Below, in pieces: positions 45,064 through 55,682 of a DNA stretch of 64,000 nt. The translations under genes were made by a program, and so were the position numbers. Position 1 is the first letter of the stretch. Every line of letters starts with the position of its first letter. Source of the stretch: an uncultured Methanocorpusculum sp. (GTDB lineage: Archaea; Halobacteriota; Methanomicrobia; Methanomicrobiales; Methanocorpusculaceae); contig NZ_OY764081.1 of assembly GCF_963667985.1 (NCBI RefSeq), positions 620,001 to 684,000 of the forward strand, written 5' to 3'. A model generated the notes under the pieces. That model had not been told where the DNA came from. It saw only the letters and a program-made list of their open reading frames with translations, and made no database searches.

Positions 45064-45082
45064 ACATCACATACTATTATTA

Positions 45083-45355
45083 ATGGCAATTCGTTTTCTT
45101 TACCCGTGCTATTTTGATGCCGCTCTGACCAGAAGCGAGGGCAGGCGTGTAGCAAAGAGTCTGGCTGTTTCCGCTCCGAATATGGCTATGATTTCCCGCG
45201 CTGCAAAAATATCTGGTGTCTCTGTTCTTGATGAGGAACGCGATGCCCATCATCCGGCGCAGTGGTATAAAGCCGGCGGACGTATTCGCGTGGAGTACGG
45301 CGGGTCCAAAGAGGATCTTCTGAAGAGTGTCGCTGAAAAGCTCGGCGGGAAGTAA
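45083..45355 (+). CDS. srp19: Signal recognition particle 19 kDa protein
   Basis: 90 aa from ATG 45083, where the family start AIRFLYPCYFDAALTRSEGR begins; the frame extends upstream but those residues are not conserved. Binds 7S RNA and helps Srp54 assembly for co-translational membrane targeting. The segment ERDAHHPAQWYKAGGRIRVE is typical. The PHP gene starts two bases after its stop. Confidence 0.95.
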   Translation: MAIRFLYPCYFDAALTRSEGRRVAKSLAVSAPNMAMISRAAKISGVSVLDEERDAHHPAQWYKAGGRIRVEYGGSKEDLLKSVAEKLGGK

Positions 45356-45357
45356 TC

Positions 45358-46002
45358 ATGTACGATTTTCACTGCCATACTACGATGAGTGACGGTGAAC
45401 TGATCCCGACCGAGCTGATCCGCCGGATGGCAGTTGCCGGATATACTGAAATGGCGATCGCCGATCATGCGGATTTTTCCAATGTGGAATTGCTTATCGA
45501 GTCTCAGGAGAAGGTGAAGAGATCCGCAGCAGAGTATGGAATAAGACTATTTACCGGCGTTGAGATTACGCACGTACCCCCAACTGAGATCGCCGAACTT
45601 GCGAAGTATGCCAGGTCGCTTGGTGCGGAAGTGGTGATCGTTCACGGTGAAACGATCTCCGAGCCGGTTGCTCCGGGTACGAATCTGGCTGCCGTAACCA
45701 GCCCGGATGTGGATATTCTGGCTCACCCGGGCATGATTTACGAGGAAGAGGCGTCTCTTGCAGCAAAGAACGGCGTTTTTCTGGAGATTACGTCAAGGAA
45801 CGGGCACAATAAAGCGAATGGTCACGTGCTTGCCTCTGCGCGGCGCGCGGGAGCCGGTGTTCTGATTCAGTCGGACATTCACGGCCCGGGTGATATAATT
45901 AACGAAAAAATGCGTGGTCTGGTAGCACGTGGGGCGGGTATGAGCGAAGACGAGGCAAAAAAAGTCCTTTCCCTCACTTCTGCGGATATTTTCTTCCGCT
46001 AA
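45358..46002 (+). CDS. PHP-domain phosphoesterase family protein
   Basis: 214 aa. Metal-binding PHP motifs: DFHCHTTMSDGEL at the start, AIADHADFSN, VVIVHGETISEPV, LAHPGMIY and SDIHGPGD. Members of this archaeal group resemble histidinol-phosphate phosphatase and DNA polymerase PHP domains; substrate unknown. Co-transcribed with srp19. Confidence 0.87.
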   Translation: MYDFHCHTTMSDGELIPTELIRRMAVAGYTEMAIADHADFSNVELLIESQEKVKRSAAEYGIRLFTGVEITHVPPTEIAELAKYARSLGAEVVIVHGETISEPVAPGTNLAAVTSPDVDILAHPGMIYEEEASLAAKNGVFLEITSRNGHNKANGHVLASARRAGAGVLIQSDIHGPGDIINEKMRGLVARGAGMSEDEAKKVLSLTSADIFFR

Positions 46003-46025
46003 TTTCTATTTTAGTATTGTGGGGA

Positions 46026-46075
46026 AAGTATTTATAGTGCATCTTACGCATTATATTATGCATAAATACTCTGTG
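46026..46075. promoter_or_regulatory. gar1-tfb promoter with nested inverted repeat
   Basis: AGTATTTAT starting near 46027 and ATAAATACT near 46062-46070 are inverted, with the inner pair GCAT/ATGC around a TATATT centre. Each outer arm contains a TATA-like element, so the segment could be a bidirectional or regulated promoter. Start of gar1 follows at about 45 bases. Confidence 0.5.
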
Positions 46076-46116
46076 GTTTGCATGACTTTCTATTTGTAGT
46101 CATCGAGGTTTGATTT

Positions 46117-46422
46117 GTGAAATTTGCAGGGAATGTTGTATCCCGTCTTGGGCGACGGTTGCTGATTGTTGAAAGTGATGCTGGTCAGCTGCCCCCGCTT
46201 TATACGGAGGTTGCAGATGAGCAAAGCAGATCAGTTGGAAAAATCGTTGACCTTTACGGGAGCGTTTCACGACCCTATCTGACTGTGCTGTGCAGCACTG
46301 ATTCGTCTGTTGGTGTGCATGCAGGAGACAAACTGTATGTCATTTCCGCGACCAGGCCGGAAAAATCCAGAAAAACTTCATCTCACAAATACGGCCGCGA
46401 TATGCGCGCAAACCGGCGCTAA
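46117..46422 (+). CDS. gar1: H/ACA RNA-protein component Gar1
   Basis: 101 aa. Starts with GTG/ATG-type initiation at 46117 ([20 protein letters not shown]). Beta-barrel core [20 protein letters not shown] is diagnostic for Gar1, part of the archaeal pseudouridylation complex with Cbf5, Nop10 and L7Ae. It precedes tfb, a gene order conserved in many archaea. The basic tail ends RANRR. Confidence 0.92.
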   Translation: MKFAGNVVSRLGRRLLIVESDAGQLPPLYTEVADEQSRSVGKIVDLYGSVSRPYLTVLCSTDSSVGVHAGDKLYVISATRPEKSRKTSSHKYGRDMRANRR

Positions 46423-46451
46423 TCCGTAGATTAAAAAAGGATCTTATAATC

Positions 46452-47474
<1,023 letters not shown>

Positions 47475-47564
47475 TCTCCCGAATATTTTTTTCTCACCGA
47501 AGTTTTCAGGTGACGATACCATAGAGTTAATATGGATTTTATCCTATAGATTAGAGATATTTCC

Positions 47565-47636
47565 GGGCTCGTATATCAGGGGTAGATAGCTACGTTCGCA
47601 ACGTAGATGCCGCGGGTTCAAATCCCGCCGGGTCCA
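47565..47636 (+). tRNA. tRNA-Ala (anticodon CGC)
   Basis: Acceptor GGGCTCG/CGGGTCC with G-T pairs, anticodon stem CTACG/CGTAG enclosing TTCGCAA (anticodon CGC), T arm GCGGG-TTCAAAT-CCCGC, discriminator A. CCA not encoded, no intron. Confidence 0.94.
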
Positions 47637-47813
47637 CTCGGTTTTTACGCAGTAATTTTTTACAATGTTCTTTGCTTTCTGTTTTTTGCCAAATATCTTC
47701 ATCAAAAAAAATGTTTGTTTTCTAAATTGCAGAACATACCTGTTCTGAATTTTCTGTTTGTGCATGCAATAAAAAAGGAATGAAAAGAGCGATTCTCTGA
47801 TTCTAAAAAAAGG

Positions 47814-49334
47814 TTAGATATTCACGGTTGATGCCAGTGCCCATGACGGGAGGTCAAGCGTGATGCCGAATGCCCACAACACAATCGTGAAGACAAAGAT
47901 GGTGAATACCGCAATACCTATCAGGTTGAGGAACCACCCGGCTGTGACCATGTCCTTCATCTCCACATACTCCGTACCAAAGGCGATCGCATTTGGCGGG
48001 GTGGCTACCGGAAGCATGAATGCAAGAGAGGAACAGACTGCTGCGGTCATCATAAGGACCAGCGGGTTCATGGAGAGAGAAATCGCCGTAACTGCGAGAA
48101 TCGGCATCATAACCGAAGCGATGGCAGTATTTGAGGTGAGTTCAGTTAGGAACGTCACTAAAATTGCTATTGCAAGGACAATGAGAAGAACTGGAACTCC
48201 GTTTAAAACTTCCAGATATCCTACGATCGTCTGGGCCAGCCCACTTTTGATAAATGCAGCAAAAAGACACATACCTCCGCCGAAGAGCAGAAGAATACCC
48301 CAGGGAATACGGACTGCCCACTGCCAGTTCATAGTATATTCCTGTTTTTTCCAGCTTATCGGGAGGAAGAACAGCAGAAGGGCGCCGAATATTGCAATCG
48401 TCGAGTCATTAATACTCGGAATAAGGACATCGAGACCTGGGAGGGTGAAGGCGCCGAAGTCTTTGCTTTTCGCAAAGATCCAGCAGAATGCCGTCAGGAT
48501 AAAAACGAAGAGGGTATTTTTCTCACCGCGGGACATTGGGCCTAATTCTTTGACCTCTTTATACAAAGCCTCTTTTGCATTGGTGAGAACATTCGGCATC
48601 TTCTTATAAGCGACTTTGGTGAGCCAGAGCCAGATGATAAGGATCATTACAATGACGAACGGGACACCAAACTCCATCCAGGTAAAGAAGTCGATCGGGG
48701 TGCTCTCCGGGAAAATAAGCGCCATCTGTGCACTAAGAATCCCATTTGCCGGAGTTCCGATCAGAGTTCCAATACCCCCAACACCTGCCGCATAGGCAAC
48801 GGCGAGAACAAGGCAGCCGGCAAATGCTTTGTGGGGTGGTTCCATCTCCGAAAATACTTTTGTCGGGAGGACCGTTGCGACAATCGCGATCGCGATCGGA
48901 ATCATCATCATCGCGGTGGCGGTATTCGACATCCACATCGAAAGAAACGCTGTGGCGATCATAAATCCGAGGATGAGGCGCCTTGGACTTGTTCCCGTGA
49001 TATTGATTATTTTTAATGCAATCCTTTTATGGAGTCCCCATCTCTGCATCGACATAGCAATGATAAAACCGCCGAGGAAGAGGAAAATAACCTTATCCGC
49101 ATATGGGACTGCCGCTTCGGTGGGGGTGAGAATTCCCAGAAGAGGAAATGCAACCAATGGAATGAGGGCCGTTGCCTCAATTGGAATCGGCTGGGTAATC
49201 CAAAAAATGGCCATCATAACGGTCACTGCGGCCGCGAGGCGCGCTTCAACCGGTAAAACGGCAGGATCAATTGGGGCAAACAACAGAATAAGAAATGCTG
49301 CTAAACCCAGTATTAACCCATAACCTTTTTTCAT
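47814..49334 (-). CDS. DASS-family (SLC13-type) anion symporter
   Basis: 506 aa with 11-13 membrane helices. Family motifs: ITQPIPIEATALIPLVAFPL early, FLFLGGFIIAMSMQRWGLHK, SMWMSNTATAMMMIPIAIAI (the SNT motif of the sodium/substrate site), and a second SNT-like TELTSNTAIASVMMPIL. Takes up dicarboxylates, sulfate or related anions with Na+; the exact substrate cannot be told. Single gene, divergent from the aRF1 gene. Confidence 0.92.
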   Translation of the reverse strand: MKKGYGLILGLAAFLILLFAPIDPAVLPVEARLAAAVTVMMAIFWITQPIPIEATALIPLVAFPLLGILTPTEAAVPYADKVIFLFLGGFIIAMSMQRWGLHKRIALKIINITGTSPRRLILGFMIATAFLSMWMSNTATAMMMIPIAIAIVATVLPTKVFSEMEPPHKAFAGCLVLAVAYAAGVGGIGTLIGTPANGILSAQMALIFPESTPIDFFTWMEFGVPFVIVMILIIWLWLTKVAYKKMPNVLTNAKEALYKEVKELGPMSRGEKNTLFVFILTAFCWIFAKSKDFGAFTLPGLDVLIPSINDSTIAIFGALLLFFLPISWKKQEYTMNWQWAVRIPWGILLLFGGGMCLFAAFIKSGLAQTIVGYLEVLNGVPVLLIVLAIAILVTFLTELTSNTAIASVMMPILAVTAISLSMNPLVLMMTAAVCSSLAFMLPVATPPNAIAFGTEYVEMKDMVTAGWFLNLIGIAVFTIFVFTIVLWAFGITLDLPSWALASTVNI

Positions 49335-49493
49335 AACTCATTTTATTTGGCAGGTGGCGTAATGAGCGTTACTATTTTTCATGCACGTTTTTTTCGTGAT
49401 TTCCTGACGCGATGTTTAATCACCTTGCACATCTAATAATACACCACATTCTACCACCGGATTAATGCCGGATATTAAAGGGTTGTATATACA

Positions 49494-50780
49494 ATGGCAG
49501 AGGAACATTCCCAGCACGAAATCGAAAAGGACGAAGCAAGAAAGCGATACGAGTTCAAAAAATCACTGGAACGACTGGAGGAGAAAGAGGGGTCGGGAAC
49601 AGAACTGATCTCACTCTATATCCCTCCGGATAAGCAGATATACGATGTAACTGCCCAGCTTCGCGATGAATACGGTCAGTGCGCGAACATTAAAAGCAAA
49701 CAGACACGTTCAAATGTTCAAAGCGCTCTCTCTTCAATTCTTGCACGCCTGAAATACTTCAAAACTCCGCCGGAAAACGGCATGGCGATTTTCTGCGGAG
49801 CGATCAACGTAGGTGGCGACAAAACTGATCTGGAGTCCATCATTGTCGAACCTCCGGAAAAGATCCAGACCTACAGTTACCGGTGCAGTTCTACCTTCGA
49901 ACTTGACCCCCTCAAGGCGATGCTTGATGACAAATATGTATATGGACTCCTCGTCATCGACCGTCGTGAAGCTTACTGGGGCTTCCTTCGGGGCACACAT
50001 ATCGAGCCTATCAACGGAACAAACTCCACCGTTCCCGGAAAGCAAAGGAAAGGTGGTCAGTCCAGTGTCCGTTTCGAACGGCTCAGACTGATTGCAATTC
50101 ATGATTTCTACAGCAAAGTCGGTGAACGCGCATCTGCGGCGTTCCTTGCCGAACCCAACTTCTTTGAAAAGTTCAAGGGAGTTTTGATCGGCGGTCCTAT
50201 GCCCACGAAAGAAGAGTTCGCTTCCGGTGATTTCCTTCATCACGAAGTCAAGAAACGGATCATTGGTCTCTTTGATGCCTCCTACACCAATGAATTTGGT
50301 CTTCGCGAACTGGTGGACAATGCGCAGGACGCTCTTCGCGGCGTCGGCATCATGGATGAAAAAGCAGAGATGTCCCGATTCTTCAAAGAACTCATTAAAG
50401 AAAACGGGGCGGCTGCTTATGGAGAAGACAGTGTCCGTCTCAACCTGGAGGTGGGCGCAGTTGACACGCTCCTCCTCTCGGAAAAACTGAGAAAAGCACG
50501 GCTCACCATCAAATGTGGGAACTGTGACTACGAAGAAATCAAAACCATGCAGATTGAAGCAGGGAAAAAGTTCAAAGATCTGCCGTTCGGCCACTGTCCG
50601 AAGTGTCAGTCCTCACTCTTCCTTGCCAAGGAAGCTGATATCATCGATGAACTGACCGAGCTTGCCGATGCGTCAAACACCAGAGTAGAAATCATTTCGG
50701 AAGATTTCGAGGAAGGAGCCATGCTTTACTCCGCATTCGGCGGTATCGCAGCCGTCCTTCGATATCCAACGGGGATGTAA
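49494..50780 (+). CDS. prf1: Peptide chain release factor aRF1
   Basis: 428 aa. Contains the stop-codon recognition motif NIKS (CANIKSKQTR) and the peptidyl-hydrolysis motif GGQ (KQRKGGQSSVRFERLR). C-terminal domain has a zinc-binding set of cysteines (IKCGNCDYEE; GHCPKCQSSL). Releases completed proteins at all three stop codons. The start lies inside the palindrome TTGTATATACAA (49483-49494). argS follows with one base between. Confidence 0.97.
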   Translation: MAEEHSQHEIEKDEARKRYEFKKSLERLEEKEGSGTELISLYIPPDKQIYDVTAQLRDEYGQCANIKSKQTRSNVQSALSSILARLKYFKTPPENGMAIFCGAINVGGDKTDLESIIVEPPEKIQTYSYRCSSTFELDPLKAMLDDKYVYGLLVIDRREAYWGFLRGTHIEPINGTNSTVPGKQRKGGQSSVRFERLRLIAIHDFYSKVGERASAAFLAEPNFFEKFKGVLIGGPMPTKEEFASGDFLHHEVKKRIIGLFDASYTNEFGLRELVDNAQDALRGVGIMDEKAEMSRFFKELIKENGAAAYGEDSVRLNLEVGAVDTLLLSEKLRKARLTIKCGNCDYEEIKTMQIEAGKKFKDLPFGHCPKCQSSLFLAKEADIIDELTELADASNTRVEIISEDFEEGAMLYSAFGGIAAVLRYPTGM

Positions 50781-50781
50781 T

Positions 50782-52458
50782 ATGTATCGTGAATATATTG
50801 AGAAAACAATCGATCTGCTTCGAGAAGCAACAGGTCTAGATGATGTTATGATCACGGATGGGGGAGAGCATGCGGATCTTGCCTCCACCGTTTCGTTTGC
50901 GCTTGCAAAAACCCAGAGAAAGAATCCTGCCGTGATTGCCGGAGAACTCGTCGCCGTGCTTTCGGCAAAACCTGAGGCGAAAGGTATCGAGATCTCTGCG
51001 AAAGGACCTTACATCAACTTCGTCTTTGGTGGGGACTATGTCGCTGAATCCGTCCGTGCGGCACGCAGTGCTGACTACGGAACTCTCCCGGTGAGAAACG
51101 AAAAGGTCATCATCGAACACACCAGCGCAAATCCGAATGGACCTCTGCACGTGGGTCACATCAGAAATACTGTGATCGGCGACACGCTCGTTCGTGCATT
51201 CCGGAAAGCCGGTTACCCGGTCGAGGCACAATATTATTTGAACGACATGGGTCGTCAGATCGCGATCGTTGCTTGGGGCGTTCAAAATCTTCATTACGAT
51301 CGGATCCCCGGAGAAAAGGGTGACGAGTATATCGTTCGCCATTACGTCGAGGCAAACAAAATCGCGAAGGCAAAACCCGAGATTGAGCCCGAGTTCGATC
51401 TGCTGATGGAAAAAATCGAAGCCGGTGATCCCGAAACCGTGAAACTTTTCCACGACTCAGTCGACATCTGCGCAGATGGCATCAAGGAAACCTTGTCTTC
51501 GATGAACGTAGTCCATGATAAGTTCGTGCGTGAGACAACCTTCCTTTGGAACGGCTCAATGCAGGACGTTCTCAACAGAATTGAAAAACTTCCAACCGTC
51601 CATCACGAGGGACAGATGATGTACCTCGATCTTTCCGAAGAAGGGTTTGGGAACAAATACGTTCTTCGGCGAAGTAACGGGACCTCGGTGTATGCGGCGC
51701 GCGACCTTGCGTTCCATCTCTGGAAAAATGCTCAGTGCGACAGAAGCATCGATGTTCTCGGCGCCGACCACAAACTGATCGGAGCTCAGCTTCAGACAAC
51801 GCTAAGACTTATCGGCGAGCGCCCGCCGGAGATTGTTCACTTCGAGTTCGTCTCTCTTCCGGAAGGTTCCATGACGACCAGAGGTGGCGTTTTCATCACG
51901 GCCGATGAGTTGATCGCCGAAACGAAGAAGCGTGCGATGGAAGAAGTCACCGTCCGCCGGCCGGAACTTGGCGAAGAAGAACGGAAAAAAATCGCCAATG
52001 CCGTGGCCGTTGGTGCGGTCCGTTATGATATCGTGAAGGTTTCTGCAGAGAAATCAACCGTCTTCGACTGGAAGGAAGCTTTGGATTTCGAACGTCAGAG
52101 CGCCCCGTATATCCAGTATGCCCATGCCCGGGCCTGCTCGATCCTGGAAAAAGCGAATGCCGAAGGTGGGTTTGAAGAATGTTATACGTATGCCGATCCC
52201 TATGAACTCGCTCTGGCAAAACACATCACCCGGTTCCCGTATGTGCTGGAAAAAGTCGTGTCCGAACTTCGCCCGCATCTTCTTGCAACCTACGTTCGTG
52301 ACCTCGCGGATCTTTTCAACTCCTTCTACCGGTTCGCCCCGGTTCTGAATGCGGAAGGAAACATTCGCGATGCACGGCTCACTCTCGTGGATGCCTGCAG
52401 GAATACCCTCTTTCAGGCTCTCGGCGTCCTCGGAATCGAGGCTCTGGAAAGTATGTAA
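50782..52458 (+). CDS. argS: Arginyl-tRNA synthetase
   Basis: 558 aa class I synthetase. HIGH-type motif in TSANPNGPLHVGHIRNTVIG; the KMSKS position reads GSMTTRGG, as in many archaeal ArgRS. The N-terminal Add-1 domain and the C-terminal anticodon-binding helical domain (LLATYVRDLADLFNSFYRFA) are complete. Cotranscribed with prf1 (TAATATG junction). Confidence 0.97.
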   Translation: MYREYIEKTIDLLREATGLDDVMITDGGEHADLASTVSFALAKTQRKNPAVIAGELVAVLSAKPEAKGIEISAKGPYINFVFGGDYVAESVRAARSADYGTLPVRNEKVIIEHTSANPNGPLHVGHIRNTVIGDTLVRAFRKAGYPVEAQYYLNDMGRQIAIVAWGVQNLHYDRIPGEKGDEYIVRHYVEANKIAKAKPEIEPEFDLLMEKIEAGDPETVKLFHDSVDICADGIKETLSSMNVVHDKFVRETTFLWNGSMQDVLNRIEKLPTVHHEGQMMYLDLSEEGFGNKYVLRRSNGTSVYAARDLAFHLWKNAQCDRSIDVLGADHKLIGAQLQTTLRLIGERPPEIVHFEFVSLPEGSMTTRGGVFITADELIAETKKRAMEEVTVRRPELGEEERKKIANAVAVGAVRYDIVKVSAEKSTVFDWKEALDFERQSAPYIQYAHARACSILEKANAEGGFEECYTYADPYELALAKHITRFPYVLEKVVSELRPHLLATYVRDLADLFNSFYRFAPVLNAEGNIRDARLTLVDACRNTLFQALGVLGIEALESM

Positions 52459-52459
52459 T

Positions 52460-52490
52460 ATCAGGTATTCAGCCTGATTTTTATCTTTTT
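52460..52490 (+). terminator. Terminator after argS
   Basis: ATCAGG (52460-52465) and CCTGAT (52473-52478) form a 6-bp stem with a 7-base loop, followed by a T-rich tract to about 52490. Confidence 0.7.
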
Positions 52491-52536
52491 TATCCCAATA
52501 GAATCTATTATATCCTCACCCGTTTTAGTATCATTC

Positions 52537-52755
52537 ATGTCAAAAACGAAAGCGGATGATGCGGTAAAACTTCTTGAACAGCTGGCTCAGGTCGTAAAAG
52601 AGGGTGATAACGATGTCAGAGAGGTAAGGATCGCCAAACTTTCCGACGCGGTCTCCGGAGTCGGGTCATTCAATGTTCCGGAAAAACGGGAAGCAGAAGC
52701 TTTAATCAAAATTCGTGACTGGCCGAAGCTGAAAAAATATCTGGAAGAGATTTAA
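52537..52755 (+). CDS. Small hypothetical protein
   Basis: 72 aa, charged and helical (SKTKADDAVKLLEQLAQVVK; EKREAEALIKIRDWPKLKKY). No signal peptide or known motif. It has a separate promoter region after the argS terminator, and its end overlaps the moeA gene end by four bases (convergent). Codon pattern and composition look like the surrounding genes, so it is likely real, but family unknown. Confidence 0.6.
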   Translation: MSKTKADDAVKLLEQLAQVVKEGDNDVREVRIAKLSDAVSGVGSFNVPEKREAEALIKIRDWPKLKKYLEEI

Positions 52756-54227
52756 ATCTCTTCTGCAAGTTCCAGAACTCTTCTCACCTTTTTATCGGTG
52801 ATCTCTTTTTTTGTGACGAGAAGGAGACTGCCGAGCTTTTTCGTTTGATGTTCTATGCCGCAGAGTGAACAATCCTCTCCGTTTTGGACGGAGGCCAGAT
52901 GACATGATCCACTTTTCAGAAGCATAAGAGCCGATATCCCGCTTGCCGGCCCTACTCTAATCCGGATATGTTCTTTCATGCAGCGTTCCGTGAGACGTTC
53001 CAGTGATCCGTCATCCACACCGCAGATGAGAACCGTCTGGTCCAGTTCTTCTTCTTCGACCATCAGCAAAGCGTCAACAACTTCTCCCGTTTCATATCCT
53101 TCGACACCGAGGGGGATATGTACAATACAGTTACTTCTAACACCCGTCATTTGGACGCTTGCTCCTCTGGAAAGGGGAATCGCGGTGTAATGATCGTCGA
53201 CTCGTGCGGCTGCATAGAGGCCAAACTCATCAATACCTCCGTCGGACGCGATAGGTGAACCAAGGACGATCGGAATCGTTTTTTGTTCAGGTCCGTTCCA
53301 TCCCCAATGTTCGATCAGTGCCGAAACGAGTACTCTTAGTATTGTCTGGGCTGCCAGTGGATAGCCCGGAAGACCAAAGATGGGTTTTTTATTGATTATC
53401 CCAACCATTGCTGGTTTTCCTGGTTTAATGGCGATTCCGTGGAACAGTAGTTCTCCGTTCTCAGCAATAACGGAAGCTGTGAAATCTTTTGTTCCGGCTG
53501 AAGAACCTGCAGAAATGATGACGATGTCGCATTCATCTGCGGCTTTTTCCAAAGCTCCGTGAATCAGTACCTTGTTGTCCGTTACTGGGGGATATCTGAC
53601 AACATCGGCGCCAAACTGCCGCAGATAAGCTTCAGCCATTATGGTGTTGCTTTCAACAACCTGGCCCGGGGCCGGTCGTGTGCCCGGCGTGATCAGTTCT
53701 GTTCCTGTGGGGATGATACCGATTAAAATCCGTTTTACTTTGACCGATGTGAATCCGTATGCAGCGATTGCTCCGATGTTGAACGGGAGAATTTTTGTGC
53801 CTGACGGGAGAATGAGTTGATCTTTTTTGATATCCTCGCCGGGAGGCCTGATGTTTGTTCCCGGGTTGATACTTTTTCTGATGACGATCTGCTTCAAATT
53901 CTGCTCGTCAAACCAGGCGTCTTCAACTTTTATCACTGCGTCAAATCCTTTTGCAATGACATTTCCTGTATTCACCCGTTCAAAATCGGTAAGAGTCACC
54001 GGATTTTGATCTCCGGCCGATGAGGTTTCCTGGGAACGGATAGCGAATCCGTCCATTGCAGATGTGGGAACTTCCGGAACTGAGTATTTGGCGTGTAAGG
54101 ATTCTGCGAGGATATGCCCGCAGGCATCAATGAGCGGAAGATGTCTCGATCCAATGACGGGTGGGATCGTTTTGATTATTTCGACTGCTTTTTCGAGAGT
54201 GATTTGATCCAGATAGCGTTTTACCAT
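52752..54227 (-). CDS. MoeA-like molybdopterin enzyme with a shortened C-terminal domain
   Basis: 491 aa. The first 400 residues are MoeA (VPTSAMDGFAIRSQETSSAG; IISAGSSAGTKDFTASVIAE; KPIFGLPGYPLAAQTILRVL), which inserts molybdenum or tungsten into molybdopterin. The tail from about residue 400 (ICGVDDGSLERLTERCMKEH; GISALMLLKSGSCHLASVQN) resembles the start and end of the periplasmic-binding-like domain fused to MoeA in many archaea, but its middle is missing. Overlaps the second MoeA gene by seven bases. Confidence 0.85.
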   Translation of the reverse strand: MVKRYLDQITLEKAVEIIKTIPPVIGSRHLPLIDACGHILAESLHAKYSVPEVPTSAMDGFAIRSQETSSAGDQNPVTLTDFERVNTGNVIAKGFDAVIKVEDAWFDEQNLKQIVIRKSINPGTNIRPPGEDIKKDQLILPSGTKILPFNIGAIAAYGFTSVKVKRILIGIIPTGTELITPGTRPAPGQVVESNTIMAEAYLRQFGADVVRYPPVTDNKVLIHGALEKAADECDIVIISAGSSAGTKDFTASVIAENGELLFHGIAIKPGKPAMVGIINKKPIFGLPGYPLAAQTILRVLVSALIEHWGWNGPEQKTIPIVLGSPIASDGGIDEFGLYAAARVDDHYTAIPLSRGASVQMTGVRSNCIVHIPLGVEGYETGEVVDALLMVEEEELDQTVLICGVDDGSLERLTERCMKEHIRIRVGPASGISALMLLKSGSCHLASVQNGEDCSLCGIEHQTKKLGSLLLVTKKEITDKKVRRVLELAEEI

Positions 54228-55423
54228 AAGTATACCTCCACCATCTCGCCTGCTTCATATCCGTCGGGCCCGGCAGGGACTATGATATACCCGTCACTTT
54301 TGACGAGGGTATTTAACAGACCTGATTTTCCAAGCACCTGTTCGGCATCACCGTTTGCAAGAAGTTTAACTCTGATGAGATCGGCTCTCCCCTTTTCCGA
54401 GGGGAAACTCGTTGAGACGCGTGCTTTGATGCTGTGTAATTTCCGATTTGCTCCGGTCATTTTTGCGAGAAGGGGTGCTACGAAGAGTGTTGCGATCATA
54501 AATGTCGATGTTGGATTTCCCGGAAGACCAATAATAGGGACTTCGTTGATACATCCGATTATCGTCGGTTTTCCCGGCGCAACGGATATCCCGTGAACGA
54601 GAACTTTTCCAAGATTCTCGATGACTTTTGAGGTTACATCGCGTTCATCCTTGGAACTGCCGCCGGACAAAATCACTAGATCACACTCGGCCGCTGCTTT
54701 GGAAAGGACGGGCTGCAGTACATCTGCTTCATCTCTGATGATTCCGTAGACGATGGGCTCAGCTCCCAGTTCGGTCATGAATGTTCGCAGTAGAGAGGTA
54801 TTCGTATCACGGATTTGTCCAATGTCGGGTGTGTTTCCCGGGGGAATGAGTTCATTTCCGGTTGAGATGATCCCAACCCGTGGACATTTCCTGACGAGAA
54901 CCGGGTCAAGTCCAAAGGCAGCAAGAACCCCGGCTGTCTGTGCCGTGATTATATGACCTGCCGAGAATACTTCCTCATCTTTTGAGAAGTCTTCATTGTA
55001 TTTCAGAACATCAAGTCCTGGGTTAACTGCCCCTTTGACGAGCAGTGTGGTCCCTGCAAGTTCAGCCTGCTCCTGCATTATGACGGCATCGGCATTTTCA
55101 GGCATGACGCCGCCGGTTGGAATATATTTTGCCTCTTTCTCCCCAATACTGCCTGAGTTATTTTCCCCCATGGCTATTTTCCCAACCAGCTTGAGGAGGT
55201 TTGGACGCAGTTCGCCGGCTCCCAGTGTGTCTATGGAACGTACAGCATATCCGTCTTTCACCGATCGGTTGAATCCGGGTATATCTGCCGGGGAGCAGAC
55301 GGGTTCTGCCAAGATTCTTCCAGAGGCTTTGTCTAACGCGACCTGTTCTGTTGGAAGAAGTTTTGCAAGTGATAGGAGTGTTTTTTCCGCTTCTTCGACT
55401 GATACAAGTTTGAGGAATCTCAT
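54221..55423 (-). CDS. moeA: Molybdopterin molybdenumtransferase MoeA
   Basis: 400 aa. Canonical MoeA domains: PADIPGFNRSVKDGYAVRSI, VGIISTGNELIPPGNTPDIG, LVILSGGSSKDERDVTSKVI and VPIIGLPGNPTSTFMIATLF. First gene of the two-gene operon; methanogens often keep two MoeA proteins, perhaps for molybdenum and tungsten. Needed for formylmethanofuran and formate dehydrogenases. Confidence 0.94.
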   Translation of the reverse strand: MRFLKLVSVEEAEKTLLSLAKLLPTEQVALDKASGRILAEPVCSPADIPGFNRSVKDGYAVRSIDTLGAGELRPNLLKLVGKIAMGENNSGSIGEKEAKYIPTGGVMPENADAVIMQEQAELAGTTLLVKGAVNPGLDVLKYNEDFSKDEEVFSAGHIITAQTAGVLAAFGLDPVLVRKCPRVGIISTGNELIPPGNTPDIGQIRDTNTSLLRTFMTELGAEPIVYGIIRDEADVLQPVLSKAAAECDLVILSGGSSKDERDVTSKVIENLGKVLVHGISVAPGKPTIIGCINEVPIIGLPGNPTSTFMIATLFVAPLLAKMTGANRKLHSIKARVSTSFPSEKGRADLIRVKLLANGDAEQVLGKSGLLNTLVKSDGYIIVPAGPDGYEAGEMVEVYLW

Positions 55424-55682
55424 GCGCGTTCCTCAGATATCATAAGTATTGTTCTGTAGTATCCTCTCTTCATTCATAAGGAGTGGTTTTTCCAAACGCT
55501 TAATCTTAGCGTAAGCTTCCTGCAGATTAGATATACTTGCGCTGAAATGTGGTGAAAATCTGGGGATATTAATTTATCACGATTAATCATGTCAAAAAGA
55601 ATGATTGATATATCGGCTCCTGCCTAAAGAGTATAATCACGTCACATTGGGTTTTTCGACTGAATTGTGAAGGGGTTTATTT

